64,000 nucleotides of DNA from Burkholderiales bacterium (GCA_030683105.1 JAUXMZ010000016.1:56752-120751), one strand, 5' to 3'; shown: positions 28,631-37,932, counted from the first letter of the stretch. The notes: generated by a model not told the origin, from the letters alone. Translations and numbers: made by a program.

Positions 28631-31024
28631 GTGACTATTAATCTGCTGACCTTGAAATCCAGATATGCGCTGCTTGCAGCAAGCGCGGCGCTGCTTGCAC
28701 TGTTGCTGGTCATGACCGCCGTCGGTCTGTCGCGCGTCGAGACCATCAACCGTCAGCTCAGCGACACCATCAGGAGCCAGCGCATTGAAGCCGGCCTGAT
28801 ATCCGAAGCGCTTAAAGCCGTGCGCGGACGCTCCCAGGCGATGAGCGTTCTGTATGCCGTCGAAACCCCGGCGTTGCGCGACGAGGCGTACGAGCGCTAT
28901 CAGGCGCTAACGCGTCTGGCCATGGGAAATATCGGGAAACTTCGCAGTCTGGACATCTCGGCCGCCGGCCAGCCGGAGCTGAAGCAAGCCTATGCCGCCG
29001 TGGACAGGGCCGGGGCGGCGGGTGATGAGATTGCGGCATCCCTGATGACCGCGGGGGCTGCGGCCGCAACGATACAGCTCACCGTGAAAAGCGGCGAGGC
29101 GCAGGATGAAATCGAGGACGCACTTTATCTACTGCAGGAGGCGGGCAGGGTTGCCGCTCAAAATAAAATCGGGGAGGCAGGCGGCGCTGCGCGCAAGGTC
29201 ATCCTGCTGATCGTCGGCGTCTGGGTGTTGGTCCTGCTTGCGGCCGGATTTCTTGCAGCGCTGATCATGCGCCAGGTGGGGCGCACCGAAAATGAACTGC
29301 AGTTCGAAAAAGAACTGGCGCAGGTTACGCTGCATTCGATCGGTGATGGCGTGATCACCACCGATGCCGCGGGCCGGGTTGAATACCTGAATCCGGTTGC
29401 TGAGCGTTACACGGGATGGCTCACGCCTGAGGCTCACGGCAAGCCGCTGGAGGAGATCTACCGCGTAATCGACGAACGCACAGGCCGGGCCGTCGAGCCA
29501 TTCTCCGTGGATGCGACGGGTTCGCGGGAAGAGCGGGACTCGGGATCGGTGCGGCTGGTGGACCGCAGCGGCCGGGAATGCCCGATTCGTTATTCGCTGG
29601 AGGCGATACGCAGCCGCAATGACCGCGTGCTGGGCATGATCGTGGTATTTCACGACATCAGCCAGATTCGCGCCATGTCGCAGCAGTTGATCTGGCAGGC
29701 GAGCCATGATGCGCTGACCGGTCTCGTAAACCGGCGCGAATTCGAGCGCCGCCTGACCGGGCTCATAGAGACCGCCAATTCCGGCAGCCGGGAACATGCG
29801 CTGATGTTCATGGACCTGGATAATTTCAAGGCGGTGAACGACACCTGCGGTCACGGTGCCGGCGACGAACTGTTGCGGCAACTCACGGCCGTTATGATGT
29901 CGCGCATGCGCGGCAGCGACACCCTGGCGCGTCTGGGAGGAGACGAATTCGGCGCGCTGCTCGAGTCCTGTCCGCTTGATCAGGCGCTGCGTATAGCCAA
30001 TGCGATGCGCGAGACCGTGCGCGAGTTTCGTTTTGTGTGGGAGAACAAGACATTCAGTGTGGGGGTGAGCATCGGGTTGGTGCCGCTGACGCCCGAGAGC
30101 GGCGATCTGAACCGCGTGTTGAGCCTCGCCGATGCCTGCTGCTATGACGCCAAGAGCAAGGGGCGTGACCGTGTCCAGGTGCACCGGCAGGGTGAAAGCG
30201 ATTTTTCGGCCAAACACAGCGAGTTGCAGGTCGTGGCCCAAATCAACAATGCCTTCGAGCGCGGTCAGTTCCGGCTGTACCGCCAGCTGATACAGCCGCT
30301 CAGCCCCGAAGCCGAGCCGGGATTGCATTACGAAGTTCTGGTGCGCATGCTTGATCAGTCAGGAAACCTGCTGCCGCCCACCGCCTTCATGCCGGAGGCC
30401 GAGCGCTACAACCTGCTGACATCGATCGAGCGCTGGGTGATCAGTTCGTTAGTCGAATTTCTGCACCGCCACTTCAGTGCCTCTGCGGTGCGGGTGCCGT
30501 CCGGGGCGGGGATTGGTTCCTATTCGGTCAACATCTCCGGCGCCAGCATCAACGACAAGAGCTTCCCCGATTTTCTGCGTAACTTGCTGACCCGCTACCA
30601 GTTGCCGCGTGGTTTGCTGTGTTTCGAGATCACGGAAACCACGGCGATTTCGAATCTCACCCAGGCCTCAGAACTGATGCGCGAAATGAAGAAGCTGGGA
30701 TGCCGGTTTTCGCTCGACGATTTCGGCACCGGCATGTCGTCTTTTGCCTACCTCAAATTTCTGCCGGTCGATTATCTGAAAATCGCCGGCATGTTCGTCA
30801 AGGACATTGCGGTCGACCCGATGGATTATGCGATCGTCGAGGCGATCAACCGCATCAGCCATATCCTTGGCATGCAAACCGTCGCCGAATCAGTGGAAGA
30901 TGCCGAAGTGCTGGAAAAACTGACTTTGCTCAAGGTTGATTTTGCCCAGGGTTATTTCATCGCCGAGCCTGAAGAATTGCCCGCAGATGAAAGCGCCGAG
31001 CCGGCAGCGGTCCGCTCGGCATAG
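28631..31024 (+). CDS. Membrane PAS-GGDEF-EAL cyclic-di-GMP enzyme
   Basis: In 797 residues the order is TM helix (about 12-33), extracytoplasmic sensor, TM helix (about 188-212), PAS domain (about 228-350, with GDGVITTDAAGRVEYLN), GGDEF domain with intact LGGDEF (near 436) and an RxxD inhibitory site (RGSD) just before it, then an EAL domain with EVLVR instead of EALVR (near 566), EITET, DDFGTGMSSFAYL and the YLKI lysine. Both catalytic sets look intact, so it may make and degrade c-di-GMP. Translation starts at GTG, one base after the mtfA-like stop. Confidence 0.9.
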   Translation: MTINLLTLKSRYALLAASAALLALLLVMTAVGLSRVETINRQLSDTIRSQRIEAGLISEALKAVRGRSQAMSVLYAVETPALRDEAYERYQALTRLAMGNIGKLRSLDISAAGQPELKQAYAAVDRAGAAGDEIAASLMTAGAAAATIQLTVKSGEAQDEIEDALYLLQEAGRVAAQNKIGEAGGAARKVILLIVGVWVLVLLAAGFLAALIMRQVGRTENELQFEKELAQVTLHSIGDGVITTDAAGRVEYLNPVAERYTGWLTPEAHGKPLEEIYRVIDERTGRAVEPFSVDATGSREERDSGSVRLVDRSGRECPIRYSLEAIRSRNDRVLGMIVVFHDISQIRAMSQQLIWQASHDALTGLVNRREFERRLTGLIETANSGSREHALMFMDLDNFKAVNDTCGHGAGDELLRQLTAVMMSRMRGSDTLARLGGDEFGALLESCPLDQALRIANAMRETVREFRFVWENKTFSVGVSIGLVPLTPESGDLNRVLSLADACCYDAKSKGRDRVQVHRQGESDFSAKHSELQVVAQINNAFERGQFRLYRQLIQPLSPEAEPGLHYEVLVRMLDQSGNLLPPTAFMPEAERYNLLTSIERWVISSLVEFLHRHFSASAVRVPSGAGIGSYSVNISGASINDKSFPDFLRNLLTRYQLPRGLLCFEITETTAISNLTQASELMREMKKLGCRFSLDDFGTGMSSFAYLKFLPVDYLKIAGMFVKDIAVDPMDYAIVEAINRISHILGMQTVAESVEDAEVLEKLTLLKVDFAQGYFIAEPEELPADESAEPAAVRSA

Positions 31025-31039
31025 CAGGCCCCGGGTGTT

Positions 31040-31657
31040 CTAGGATCGAATTCCCGTCTCGAAGTTTTTCAGTTCGGATTCCGTGTTGATATTGCTGAAG
31101 GCGGCGGCTTCGTCGTCGAAAGACACTTCTGTGACATTGAGGTCGGCATACCAGGCGTCAATTTTGCGGCCGCCGCGTTCGAGAAATGCCGTGAGCCCCG
31201 GCAGCACTGACTTGCGGCACAGGCAGAACACGGGGTGCGGCTGACTCCCGGTTTTTGCCACAGCGACGTCGGCGCCTGCGGCGTCGAGCGCAGCGTGCAG
31301 CCGGGCGATCAGGTCTTCAGGCAAAAACGGTGAATCGCAAGGCACTGTTGCGACCAGCGGATGTTTCGCTTCGGTCAGCCCGCGTTGCAGCCCGGCCAAG
31401 GGGCCGACGAAACCGCCGATCGCATCGGGCACGATGCGATATCCAAGTCTTTGATAATTATCGATATTTTGATTTGCGTTGATGAGGATCTCGGCGACCT
31501 GCGGCGCCAGACGTTCAAGCACCCACTGCACCATAGACTTGCCGCGCAGTTCCTTGAGCCCCTTGTCGACGCCGCCCATGCGCCGGCCCTGGCCGCCGGC
31601 GAGGATCACGCCCGTGATCAGTGTTGAGTGTTGAGTGTTGAGTGTTGAGTTTTCCAT
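31040..31657 (-). CDS. mobA: Molybdenum cofactor guanylyltransferase MobA
   Basis: This 205-residue enzyme attaches GMP to molybdopterin to give bis-MGD, the cofactor needed by the nearby formate dehydrogenase. GVILAGGQGRRMGGVDKGLKELRG is the nucleotide-binding motif, and VPCDSPFLP the metal-binding Asp. If translation begins at the ATG 31657, the first residues (STLNTQHSTL) are encoded by the GTGTTGA heptamer array; the only in-frame alternative is a GTG in the conserved GVILAGG segment. It ends a minus-strand moaA-fdhD-mobA group. Confidence 0.9.
   Translation of the reverse strand: MENSTLNTQHSTLITGVILAGGQGRRMGGVDKGLKELRGKSMVQWVLERLAPQVAEILINANQNIDNYQRLGYRIVPDAIGGFVGPLAGLQRGLTEAKHPLVATVPCDSPFLPEDLIARLHAALDAAGADVAVAKTGSQPHPVFCLCRKSVLPGLTAFLERGGRKIDAWYADLNVTEVSFDDEAAAFSNINTESELKNFETGIRS
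31621..31648. repeat. GTGTTGA 7-bp tandem repeat inside the mobA start
   Basis: Four exact GTGTTGA units occupy the first codons of mobA. Read on the minus strand, a heptamer repeat of this sequence encodes a 7-residue cycle (NTQHSTL), so the array leaves the frame open. Confidence 0.9.
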
Positions 31658-31676
31658 TAAAGCCCCAGACGGTATT

Positions 31677-31788
31677 CACTAAACACTAAACACTAAACAC
31701 TAAACACTAAACACTAAACACTAAACACTAAACACTAAACACTAAACACTAAACACTAAACACTAAACACTAAGCACTCACCACTCAA
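31677..31788. repeat. CACTAAA 7-bp tandem array (16 units)
   Basis: Thirteen exact CACTAAA units (31677-31767) are followed by CACTAAG, CACTCAC and CACTCAA. The last variant is the reverse complement of the TTGAGTG phase of the adjoining mobA array, so the two arrays are related and inverted. The block fills nearly all of the gap between mobA and fdhD. Confidence 0.97.
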
Positions 31789-31797
31789 AACTGACCA

Positions 31798-32640
31798 TCA
31801 CGCCAACAGGGTTGGCGTGAGCTGCTTTTCAAATCGGTGTTTGCCGGTAAACAGCAGGTAGTGCTTGTTCACGGCGCGGCCGATCATGGTGATGCCGGTC
31901 TTGCGGGCTATCTCGTAACCCATTTGGGTAAGGCCGGAACGCGAGACGAGGAACGGGATCTGCATCTGTGCGGCCTTGATCACCATTTCCGAGGTGAGGC
32001 GGCCAGTGGTGTAGAAAATCTTGTCGGAGCCGTCGATGCGGTCGAGCCACATCTGGCCGGCAATCGCGTCCACCGCGTTGTGGCGCCCGACATCTTCGAC
32101 GAAGGCCAGGATTTCAGCACCTGCGGCCCCGTACGCAGCCAGCGCGCAGCCATGCACCGCGCCTGCGCTCTTGTATATCGTTTCATGGTGGCGCAGGGCG
32201 TCGAGCAGGGAAAACAAAGCGTCCTCCGGGAGCCGCACATCATCGCGCAATTCTATGGAGTCGATCTCGTCCATCAGGTTCCCGAACATCGTGCCCTGGC
32301 CGCAGCCGGTGGTGACGGTGCGCTTCTTCATTTTATTACCGAGGCCCTTGATGGCCTTGCGCGTGGTGACCACGACGGCATCCGTTTCCCAGTCCACCTG
32401 GACCGCGGCGATATCGTCGATCGAGCGCACCAGGCGCTGATTGCGCAGATAACCGATCGCCAGCGCTTCCGGCGCTTGTCCCATGGTCATCAGCGTCACG
32501 ATTTCACGCTTGTCGACATACAGCGTCAGCGGATGCTCGCCGGCAATCGCGGTGGTGCGCGCCGTGCCCTGCTCGTCGATGGCTTCGACTTCGAAGGTGA
32601 GCGGGCGGCTGGTCGGGGTGATAGTGGGGCGGAAAGTCAT
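31798..32640 (-). CDS. fdhD: Formate dehydrogenase accessory sulfurtransferase FdhD
   Basis: The 280-residue protein carries sulfur from IscS to the Mo-bisMGD cofactor of formate dehydrogenase. The first active Cys of the CxxC loop is present in TVTTGCGQGTMFG, but the second is Gly, a variant arrangement. GCALAAYGAAGAEILAFVEDVGRHNAVDA and TTGRLTSEMVIKAAQMQIP are conserved FdhD blocks. It lies between moaA and mobA on the minus strand, with heptamer arrays on both sides. Confidence 0.93.
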   Translation of the reverse strand: MTFRPTITPTSRPLTFEVEAIDEQGTARTTAIAGEHPLTLYVDKREIVTLMTMGQAPEALAIGYLRNQRLVRSIDDIAAVQVDWETDAVVVTTRKAIKGLGNKMKKRTVTTGCGQGTMFGNLMDEIDSIELRDDVRLPEDALFSLLDALRHHETIYKSAGAVHGCALAAYGAAGAEILAFVEDVGRHNAVDAIAGQMWLDRIDGSDKIFYTTGRLTSEMVIKAAQMQIPFLVSRSGLTQMGYEIARKTGITMIGRAVNKHYLLFTGKHRFEKQLTPTLLA

Positions 32641-32651
32641 TCGAGGGATGA

Positions 32652-32672
32652 GTGTTGAGTGTTGAGTGTTGA
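32652..32672. repeat. GTGTTGA 7-bp tandem repeat upstream of fdhD
   Basis: Three exact GTGTTGA units lie 11 bp before the fdhD start codon (minus strand), in the same orientation as the mobA array. They fall where the fdhD ribosome-binding site or leader would be. Confidence 0.88.
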
Positions 32673-32720
32673 GTTCTGTTTTCCCATTCCTGACTCATTA
32701 CCCAGTGTTCTCAACCCACA

Positions 32721-33776
32721 TTATCCTCCTATGTAGGACATTTCGATTTTTTCGAGTTTTGCGGTATGCCCAGTGCGGATTTCCGAGTAGCGGTCGGCGC
32801 GCTTGCTCCACACCGCGCTTATCGAGTCGAGGAGGTCGCGGTCCGAGGCGCCGCTGCGCAGCAGGTCACGCAGATCGTGGCCGCTGGTGGCGAACAGGCA
32901 GGTGTAGAGCTGGCCTTCGGTGGAAATGCGCGCCCGGGTGCAGTCGCGGCAGAACGCCTGGGTCACCGACGCAATGACGCCGATCTCGCCCGAGCCGTCC
33001 TGGTAACGCCAACGGGCCGCGACTTCGCCGCTGTAATTGGGGTCGGCCGGCTCGAGCGGCATCGCGGCGCTTATCGTGTCGACGATTTCACGCGCAGTGA
33101 CAACGTCGTCCATGCGCCAGCCGTTGGTGCTGCCGACGTCCATGTATTCGATGAAGCGCAATATGTGGCCCGACTGCCTGAAGTAGCGCGCCATCGGCAG
33201 GATGCTGTGCTCGTTCATGCCGCGCTTGACCACCATGTTGATCTTGACCGGCGCCAGCCCGGCGGCAGCGGCGGCTGCTATGCCTTCGAGCACCCGCGTC
33301 ACCGGAAAATCGACGTCGTTCATGCGCATGAACACGGCATCGTCGAGCGAATCGAGGCTGACTGTCACGCGCTTTAGTCCGGCGTCCTTAAGCGCCTGCG
33401 CTTTTTTCGCCAGCAATGAGCCATTGGTGGTGAGCGTGAGGTCGAGGCCAAGCGCGGCCAGCATCGCCACCAGCTGCTCGATCTTGCGGCGCACCAGGGG
33501 TTCGCCGCCGGTCAGCCGGATTTTCTCAACGCCCAGCGCCTTGAACACGCGCGCAAGCCGCACGATCTCCTCGAAACTCAGCAGCGCTTTGCGTTCCAGG
33601 AACTGATAGTCGTTGCCGAACACTTCCTTGGGCATGCAATAAACGCAGCGGAAATTGCAACGATCGGTGACCGAGATGCGCAGGTCGCGCAGCGGACGTC
33701 CCAGCGTGTCGCGCAATGCGGCCGCGGTCTGAAGCGTTGAGCCAGGGTCTGAGAGTGTCGGGTGCAGCGGATTCAT
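32721..33776 (-). CDS. moaA: GTP 3',8-cyclase MoaA
   Basis: This 351-residue radical SAM enzyme starts molybdopterin synthesis by rearranging GTP. The SAM-binding cluster motif [13 protein letters not shown] (near residue 40), TGGEPLVR, the C-terminal second 4Fe-4S cluster cysteines ([11 protein letters not shown] and a later CLF) and the C-terminal Gly-Gly tail (SYIGG) are all present. The ATG at 33776 gives normal length; longer in-frame starts extend into the divergent gap. It heads the minus-strand moaA-fdhD-mobA group. Confidence 0.94.
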   Translation of the reverse strand: MNPLHPTLSDPGSTLQTAAALRDTLGRPLRDLRISVTDRCNFRCVYCMPKEVFGNDYQFLERKALLSFEEIVRLARVFKALGVEKIRLTGGEPLVRRKIEQLVAMLAALGLDLTLTTNGSLLAKKAQALKDAGLKRVTVSLDSLDDAVFMRMNDVDFPVTRVLEGIAAAAAAGLAPVKINMVVKRGMNEHSILPMARYFRQSGHILRFIEYMDVGSTNGWRMDDVVTAREIVDTISAAMPLEPADPNYSGEVAARWRYQDGSGEIGVIASVTQAFCRDCTRARISTEGQLYTCLFATSGHDLRDLLRSGASDRDLLDSISAVWSKRADRYSEIRTGHTAKLEKIEMSYIGG

Positions 33777-33924
33777 CTCATCACTTGTGGTGGTATGCAG
33801 CGGGACAGAGTGACGATTATGACAAAGGACGCTCTGCAGGCGCAAGGAAAGCATTACTTGCGAATCAGGTATTTGGGCCGTTTTGGAGTTGAATGTGCGC
33901 ACGGGCTGGCGCAGAATCCGCAAT

Positions 33925-34419
33925 ATGCCGACAGCGTCCATTCAAGCCGCCACCTATGCCATAGCCGTGATTATGGAGCGCATAGCGCTGGATAATCGCT
34001 GGGTCACGGAGCAATGGGAAGCCCGGGGCGTGGTGCACGACACGTCGCCGCCCGGAACCGCGTCACAGATCATCGTCCGGCAGGACAAGCTGACGCAATA
34101 CCTGTTTCCGGGGCATGTCATCAGACTGCAACGCGACGAAGCGGAAGGCTATTACCTCAACATTACTTCGCCCCAGCCCAAGGTGTTCGTGCTGTGGCGC
34201 ATGCACGATGATGTGGCGCGGCCGGAGTTCATCACCGTGAGCTACAACGAGGGTACGCGCTGGGCCGACAGTGGCGATAATGTCGATGGCGTGCCGTTGC
34301 CAGTCGAGTTGATGCAGTGGATAGGCGAATTTGTCGAACAGCACTACCGACCGGAACCTCAGAAAAAGAAACGTTACGCGAGCAACAAGGACCGGGGCCG
34401 CATGGGCCGTCCCGAGTAA
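33925..34419 (+). CDS. DUF3305 family protein (formate dehydrogenase cluster)
   Basis: The 164-residue protein has the DUF3305 pattern [20 protein letters not shown] near the start and FLWRMHDD-type core ([21 protein letters not shown]). The function is unknown; the family is found almost only in betaproteobacterial formate dehydrogenase clusters, just before a DUF3306 protein, as here. The tail is basic ([16 protein letters not shown]). An alternative start at 33883 is possible; 33925 fits family length better. Confidence 0.82.
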   Translation: MPTASIQAATYAIAVIMERIALDNRWVTEQWEARGVVHDTSPPGTASQIIVRQDKLTQYLFPGHVIRLQRDEAEGYYLNITSPQPKVFVLWRMHDDVARPEFITVSYNEGTRWADSGDNVDGVPLPVELMQWIGEFVEQHYRPEPQKKKRYASNKDRGRMGRPE

Positions 34420-34424
34420 TTCAA

Positions 34425-34973
34425 ATGAACGAAGACACGGGAAAAAACAGCGAGCGATTCCTGTCGCGCTGGTCGCGGTTGAAGCAGGAGGTCAGGGAAG
34501 AGCCCGTGGAGCCGAAGCAGGAGACGGCTCCCGCAGTGGATCCGCATGCGCCGCCCCCGGAATTGCCGCCGGTGGAGAAGCTGACGCTGGAGTCCGATTT
34601 CCGGGGTTTCTTCCATCCCAAGGTGAATGAAAACCTGAGGCGATCCGCACTCAAGAAACTGTTCACGGACCCGCACTTCAACGTGATGGACGGCCTGGAT
34701 GTGTACATCGACGATTATTCCCAGCCGAACCCGTTGCCGGCGGCAATGCTGGCCCAACTCAAGCAGGCGCAGAAGATCATTGCCTGGGCCAAGGAAGGCA
34801 CTGAAGAGACCGAAAAGAAAACAACGGATTTGCCTGAGGATGCGCACGCGGAACCGCTGACCGATCAGACTGCGCCGCTTGTTGCCGCAGTCCAGCTGCC
34901 TGAAAACCCGCCGCCGCACATCGATTCAGAGACCACGCCCGAGCCGCAATCGCTGCCCGTACGCAAATCGTAG
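34425..34973 (+). CDS. DUF3306 family protein (formate dehydrogenase cluster)
   Basis: This 182-residue soluble protein starts MNEDTGKNSERFLSRWSRLK; the FLSRWSRLK signature and the central FFHPKVNENLRRSALKKLFTDPHFN block define DUF3306. The rest is low-complexity, acidic and Pro-rich. The function is unknown; it begins 5 bp after the DUF3305 gene and is presumably an assembly factor for the formate dehydrogenase. Confidence 0.85.
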   Translation: MNEDTGKNSERFLSRWSRLKQEVREEPVEPKQETAPAVDPHAPPPELPPVEKLTLESDFRGFFHPKVNENLRRSALKKLFTDPHFNVMDGLDVYIDDYSQPNPLPAAMLAQLKQAQKIIAWAKEGTEETEKKTTDLPEDAHAEPLTDQTAPLVAAVQLPENPPPHIDSETTPEPQSLPVRKS

Positions 34974-35041
34974 CTTTCATGCCGCGATTTGGTTAGCATG
35001 GGCCGCTCTTATCACAACCCGTTTTTCATGCTTTACCATCC

Positions 35042-37153
35042 ATGACTCAAGAACAACGCAAACTGTTGCTGTGCAACTGCAACCGGACCATGACACTCGA
35101 CGGCAAGGTCGTCGCGGCTGCGCTCAAGCTCGATGCTGCGCCGCATATCAACAGCGAACTGTGCAGAAAACATATTGCGTCGTTCGAGGCTGCGGTCAAA
35201 ACCGGTGACGACCTGGTGATCGCCTGCACCCAGGAAGCGCCGCTGTTCACCGAACTGCATGCCGAGTTCAAGGGCGAAGGCGAGATCAGGTTCGTCAATA
35301 TCAGGGAAACCGCCGGATGGTCGACTGAGAGCGGCAAAGCGATGCCCAAGATCGCCGCGCTGCTGGCGCTGGCGCAGTTGCCCGAGCCCGAGCCGGTGCC
35401 GGTGGTGTCCTACCGGTCAGCAGGTCAGTTGCTGATCATCGGCCAGGGCGAAGTCGCTCTGGCCTGGGCGGACCGTCTGACTGGGCAGCTGCAGGTCAGC
35501 GTGCTGATCACGAGCGACAGCGGGCGTGCGGAACTGCCATCGCAGCGCCGCTATCCGGTGCAGTCGGGGCGCAATGCAAAGGTGGCCGGATATCTCGGTG
35601 CATTCGACGTGTCGTGGGACCAGGTGAATCCAATCGACCTCGAGGCATGCACCCGCTGTAATGCGTGCATTGATGCCTGTCCTGAACATGCCATCGATTA
35701 CAGTTACCAGATCGATCTGGATAAATGCAAGGCGCATCGCCAGTGCGTCAAGGCCTGCGGCGAAGTCAAGGCGATCGATTTCGAGCGTGCGGAGCGCGCG
35801 CGCGGTGACCGCTTTGATCTGGTGCTGGATTTGTCCGCGGAGCCGCTGATCAGGTTGCATCAGCCGCCGCAGGGTTATCTGGCACCCGGGCGGGATCCGC
35901 TCGAGCAGGCGCTGGCAGCATCTCAGCTGGCACAGATGGTGGGCGAATTTGAAAAGCCCAAATTCTTTGTCTACAAGGAAAAAATCTGCGCTCACAGCCG
36001 CTCGGGGATAACCGGCTGCACGAGCTGCATCGACGTATGCTCGACGCGGGCGATTTCGGGCGATGGAGACAAGGTCAAAGTCGAACCGCATCTGTGCATG
36101 GGTTGCGGCGCGTGCGCCAGTGTTTGTCCGTCGGGTGCGATGAGTTATGCCTATCCGCGCATGGCGGATGTGGGATCCCGGGTCAGGGCCGTGTTGCAGA
36201 CTTATCGCAATGCCGGTGGCAAGTCACCCTGTCTGCTGTTTCACAACGCTACCGATGGCCGCGAGCTGGTGGCCAGTCTGGGCCGCCGCGGCAAGGGTTT
36301 GCCCGCTCATATCATTCCGCTCGAAGTGTTTCACGTTGCCGCGCTGGGGCCCGACCTGATGCTGGGGTGCTACGTTTTGGGGGCGGCCCAGGTCGCGATT
36401 CTTGCAACAGGATCCGAGGCGCCGGAATATCAGATATCACTCAAACGCCAACTGGATCTGGCGCAGCAAATCGTGAGCGGTCTGGGGTATGGCGATGGTC
36501 ATTTCAGTTTGCTTGAAGCTCAGGACGTGCCTGCTTTGGAGCAGGCGCTATGGCAACCCGGCAAAGTGCGCGAGGTCACACCGGCGGCCTTCAACCTCTT
36601 CAACGAGAAACGCACCACGCTGGATTTTGTCATTGATCACCTGGTGCAGCATGCGCCGGTGCCGGCAGAGGTGATTTCTCTGTCTCACGGTGCCCCCTAT
36701 GGCCGGGTTAACGTCAACACGGCGACCTGCACGCTGTGCATGGCCTGCGTCGGCGCCTGCCCGGAAGGCGCGCTGCTCGATGCCAAAGACACGCCCCAGC
36801 TCAAGTTTATCGAGCGCAACTGCGTGCAGTGCGGATTGTGCGAAAAAACCTGTCCGGAAAAAGCCATTACGCTTACGCCGCGCCTGTTGCTGGATAAGCA
36901 GGCAAAAGCGGAAGTCGTGTTGAACAAAGCGGAACCCTTCAACTGCGTACGTTGCAGCAAGCCGTTCGGTACTCAGCAAATGATCGCAAGCATGCTGGGC
37001 CGGCTGCAGACGCATTCCATGTTTGCCGGAGATCTTGCTTTGCGCCGTCTGCAAATGTGCGCGGACTGCCGTGTCATCGATATGATGGAGAACACCAGCG
37101 AGGCGAGCATTTTGGATCAGCCGGCGGGCAGGGACGGGGAGGCGGGCCGATGA
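35042..37153 (+). CDS. Multi-cluster 4Fe-4S ferredoxin-type protein of the formate dehydrogenase operon
   Basis: The 703-residue cytoplasmic protein has six or more cluster-binding motifs: CTRCNACIDACPEHAIDY (about 204), CKAHRQCVKACG, CAHSRSGITGCTSCIDVCS (about 318), CMGCGACASVCPSGAM (about 352), CTLCMACVGACPEGAL (about 563) and CVQCGLCEKTCPEKAI (about 597). No signal peptide is seen. Such proteins accompany fdh genes in betaproteobacteria, and a role in electron supply or maturation is inferred. Its stop overlaps the torD-like start (ATGA). Confidence 0.87.
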   Translation: MTQEQRKLLLCNCNRTMTLDGKVVAAALKLDAAPHINSELCRKHIASFEAAVKTGDDLVIACTQEAPLFTELHAEFKGEGEIRFVNIRETAGWSTESGKAMPKIAALLALAQLPEPEPVPVVSYRSAGQLLIIGQGEVALAWADRLTGQLQVSVLITSDSGRAELPSQRRYPVQSGRNAKVAGYLGAFDVSWDQVNPIDLEACTRCNACIDACPEHAIDYSYQIDLDKCKAHRQCVKACGEVKAIDFERAERARGDRFDLVLDLSAEPLIRLHQPPQGYLAPGRDPLEQALAASQLAQMVGEFEKPKFFVYKEKICAHSRSGITGCTSCIDVCSTRAISGDGDKVKVEPHLCMGCGACASVCPSGAMSYAYPRMADVGSRVRAVLQTYRNAGGKSPCLLFHNATDGRELVASLGRRGKGLPAHIIPLEVFHVAALGPDLMLGCYVLGAAQVAILATGSEAPEYQISLKRQLDLAQQIVSGLGYGDGHFSLLEAQDVPALEQALWQPGKVREVTPAAFNLFNEKRTTLDFVIDHLVQHAPVPAEVISLSHGAPYGRVNVNTATCTLCMACVGACPEGALLDAKDTPQLKFIERNCVQCGLCEKTCPEKAITLTPRLLLDKQAKAEVVLNKAEPFNCVRCSKPFGTQQMIASMLGRLQTHSMFAGDLALRRLQMCADCRVIDMMENTSEASILDQPAGRDGEAGR

Positions 37154-37770
37154 GCGCTGAATCACAAAGCCTGGATTCTGAGCACTCTGCTGTCGAAGAC
37201 AGCGCACGCGCCGGTTGTTATGCGCTGATCGGACGCCTGTTCTACGATGCCCCGGATGCCGATTTGCTGGCCGTAATCTGCAACGCCAGTCCCGTAGCCG
37301 AGGCGGCAGGCGAGGCCGGACAATTTGCATCGGCCTGGGGCGCGCTGCAAGGCGTTTGTCGTAACGCTGATGTAGATGCGCTCAGAAGGGAGTACGACAG
37401 TTTGTTCATCAGCGTGGGCAAAGCGGCGATTACTTTGTATACCTCACGCTACGTACCCGGCGCCGCTGCCGACAAGCATCTGGTCCGGTTGCGGGAGCAT
37501 CTGGATGGATTGGGCCTGGCGCGGCACGGTTCGGTGTTCGAGGTCGAAGACCATATCTCCGGTTTGTGCGATGTCATGCGGCATTTGATCGAAGCAAATC
37601 AAGCACTTGAAGATCAGCACCGGTTTTTTGACGGTTTCGTCAGGGCCGGGGCCATGCCATTGTGCGTTGCGGTAGAACATGCGGTGCCTGCAGTGTTTTA
37701 CAAGCATGTCGCCGCGTTTGCACTGGCGTTTTTTGAGATGGAAAAACTGGCTTTTGAGATGGAGGACTGA
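37150..37770 (+). CDS. TorD/DmsD family molybdoenzyme chaperone
   Basis: The 206-residue all-helical chaperone presumably binds the TAT leader of the catalytic subunit during cofactor insertion. It has the family features YALIGRLFYDAPDADLL near the start, LRREYDSLFIS (the E-Y-x-x-L-F motif, about 76) and the DHISGLCDVMRHLIE helix (about 135) near the C-terminus. Translation is coupled to the upstream Fe-S gene through ATGA. Confidence 0.9.
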   Translation: MSAESQSLDSEHSAVEDSARAGCYALIGRLFYDAPDADLLAVICNASPVAEAAGEAGQFASAWGALQGVCRNADVDALRREYDSLFISVGKAAITLYTSRYVPGAAADKHLVRLREHLDGLGLARHGSVFEVEDHISGLCDVMRHLIEANQALEDQHRFFDGFVRAGAMPLCVAVEHAVPAVFYKHVAAFALAFFEMEKLAFEMED

Positions 37771-37883
37771 ATTGTTTTATGCATTGCGGCAATAAGGGTT
37801 TTATACCCTGAATAAAATTGGGCCATTAACAAAAGTAATTATCACTAAATAAATATTGATTTGAATTGAGGAACCCTGTAATT

Positions 37884-37897
37884 TTGATCCAAATCAA
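37884..37897. promoter_or_regulatory. FNR/CRP-type anaerobic regulator site, TTGAT-N4-ATCAA
   Basis: TTGATCCAAATCAA is an exact match to the FNR consensus half-sites with a 4-bp spacer. It lies 35 bp before the TAT peptide gene that opens the fdhXABC block, and 113 bp after the torD-like gene. Oxygen-responsive control of formate dehydrogenase is the obvious inference. Confidence 0.75.
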
Positions 37898-37932
37898 AAA
37901 ATGCAGTGAATTGTCGATTATGGAGGGGTGCG

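Noticed and set aside
31677..31788. CACTAAA array as a CRISPR or telomere-like element
   Set aside because: Units are 7 bp with no spacers, no cas genes are present, and the array is internal to a chromosome-type gene cluster.
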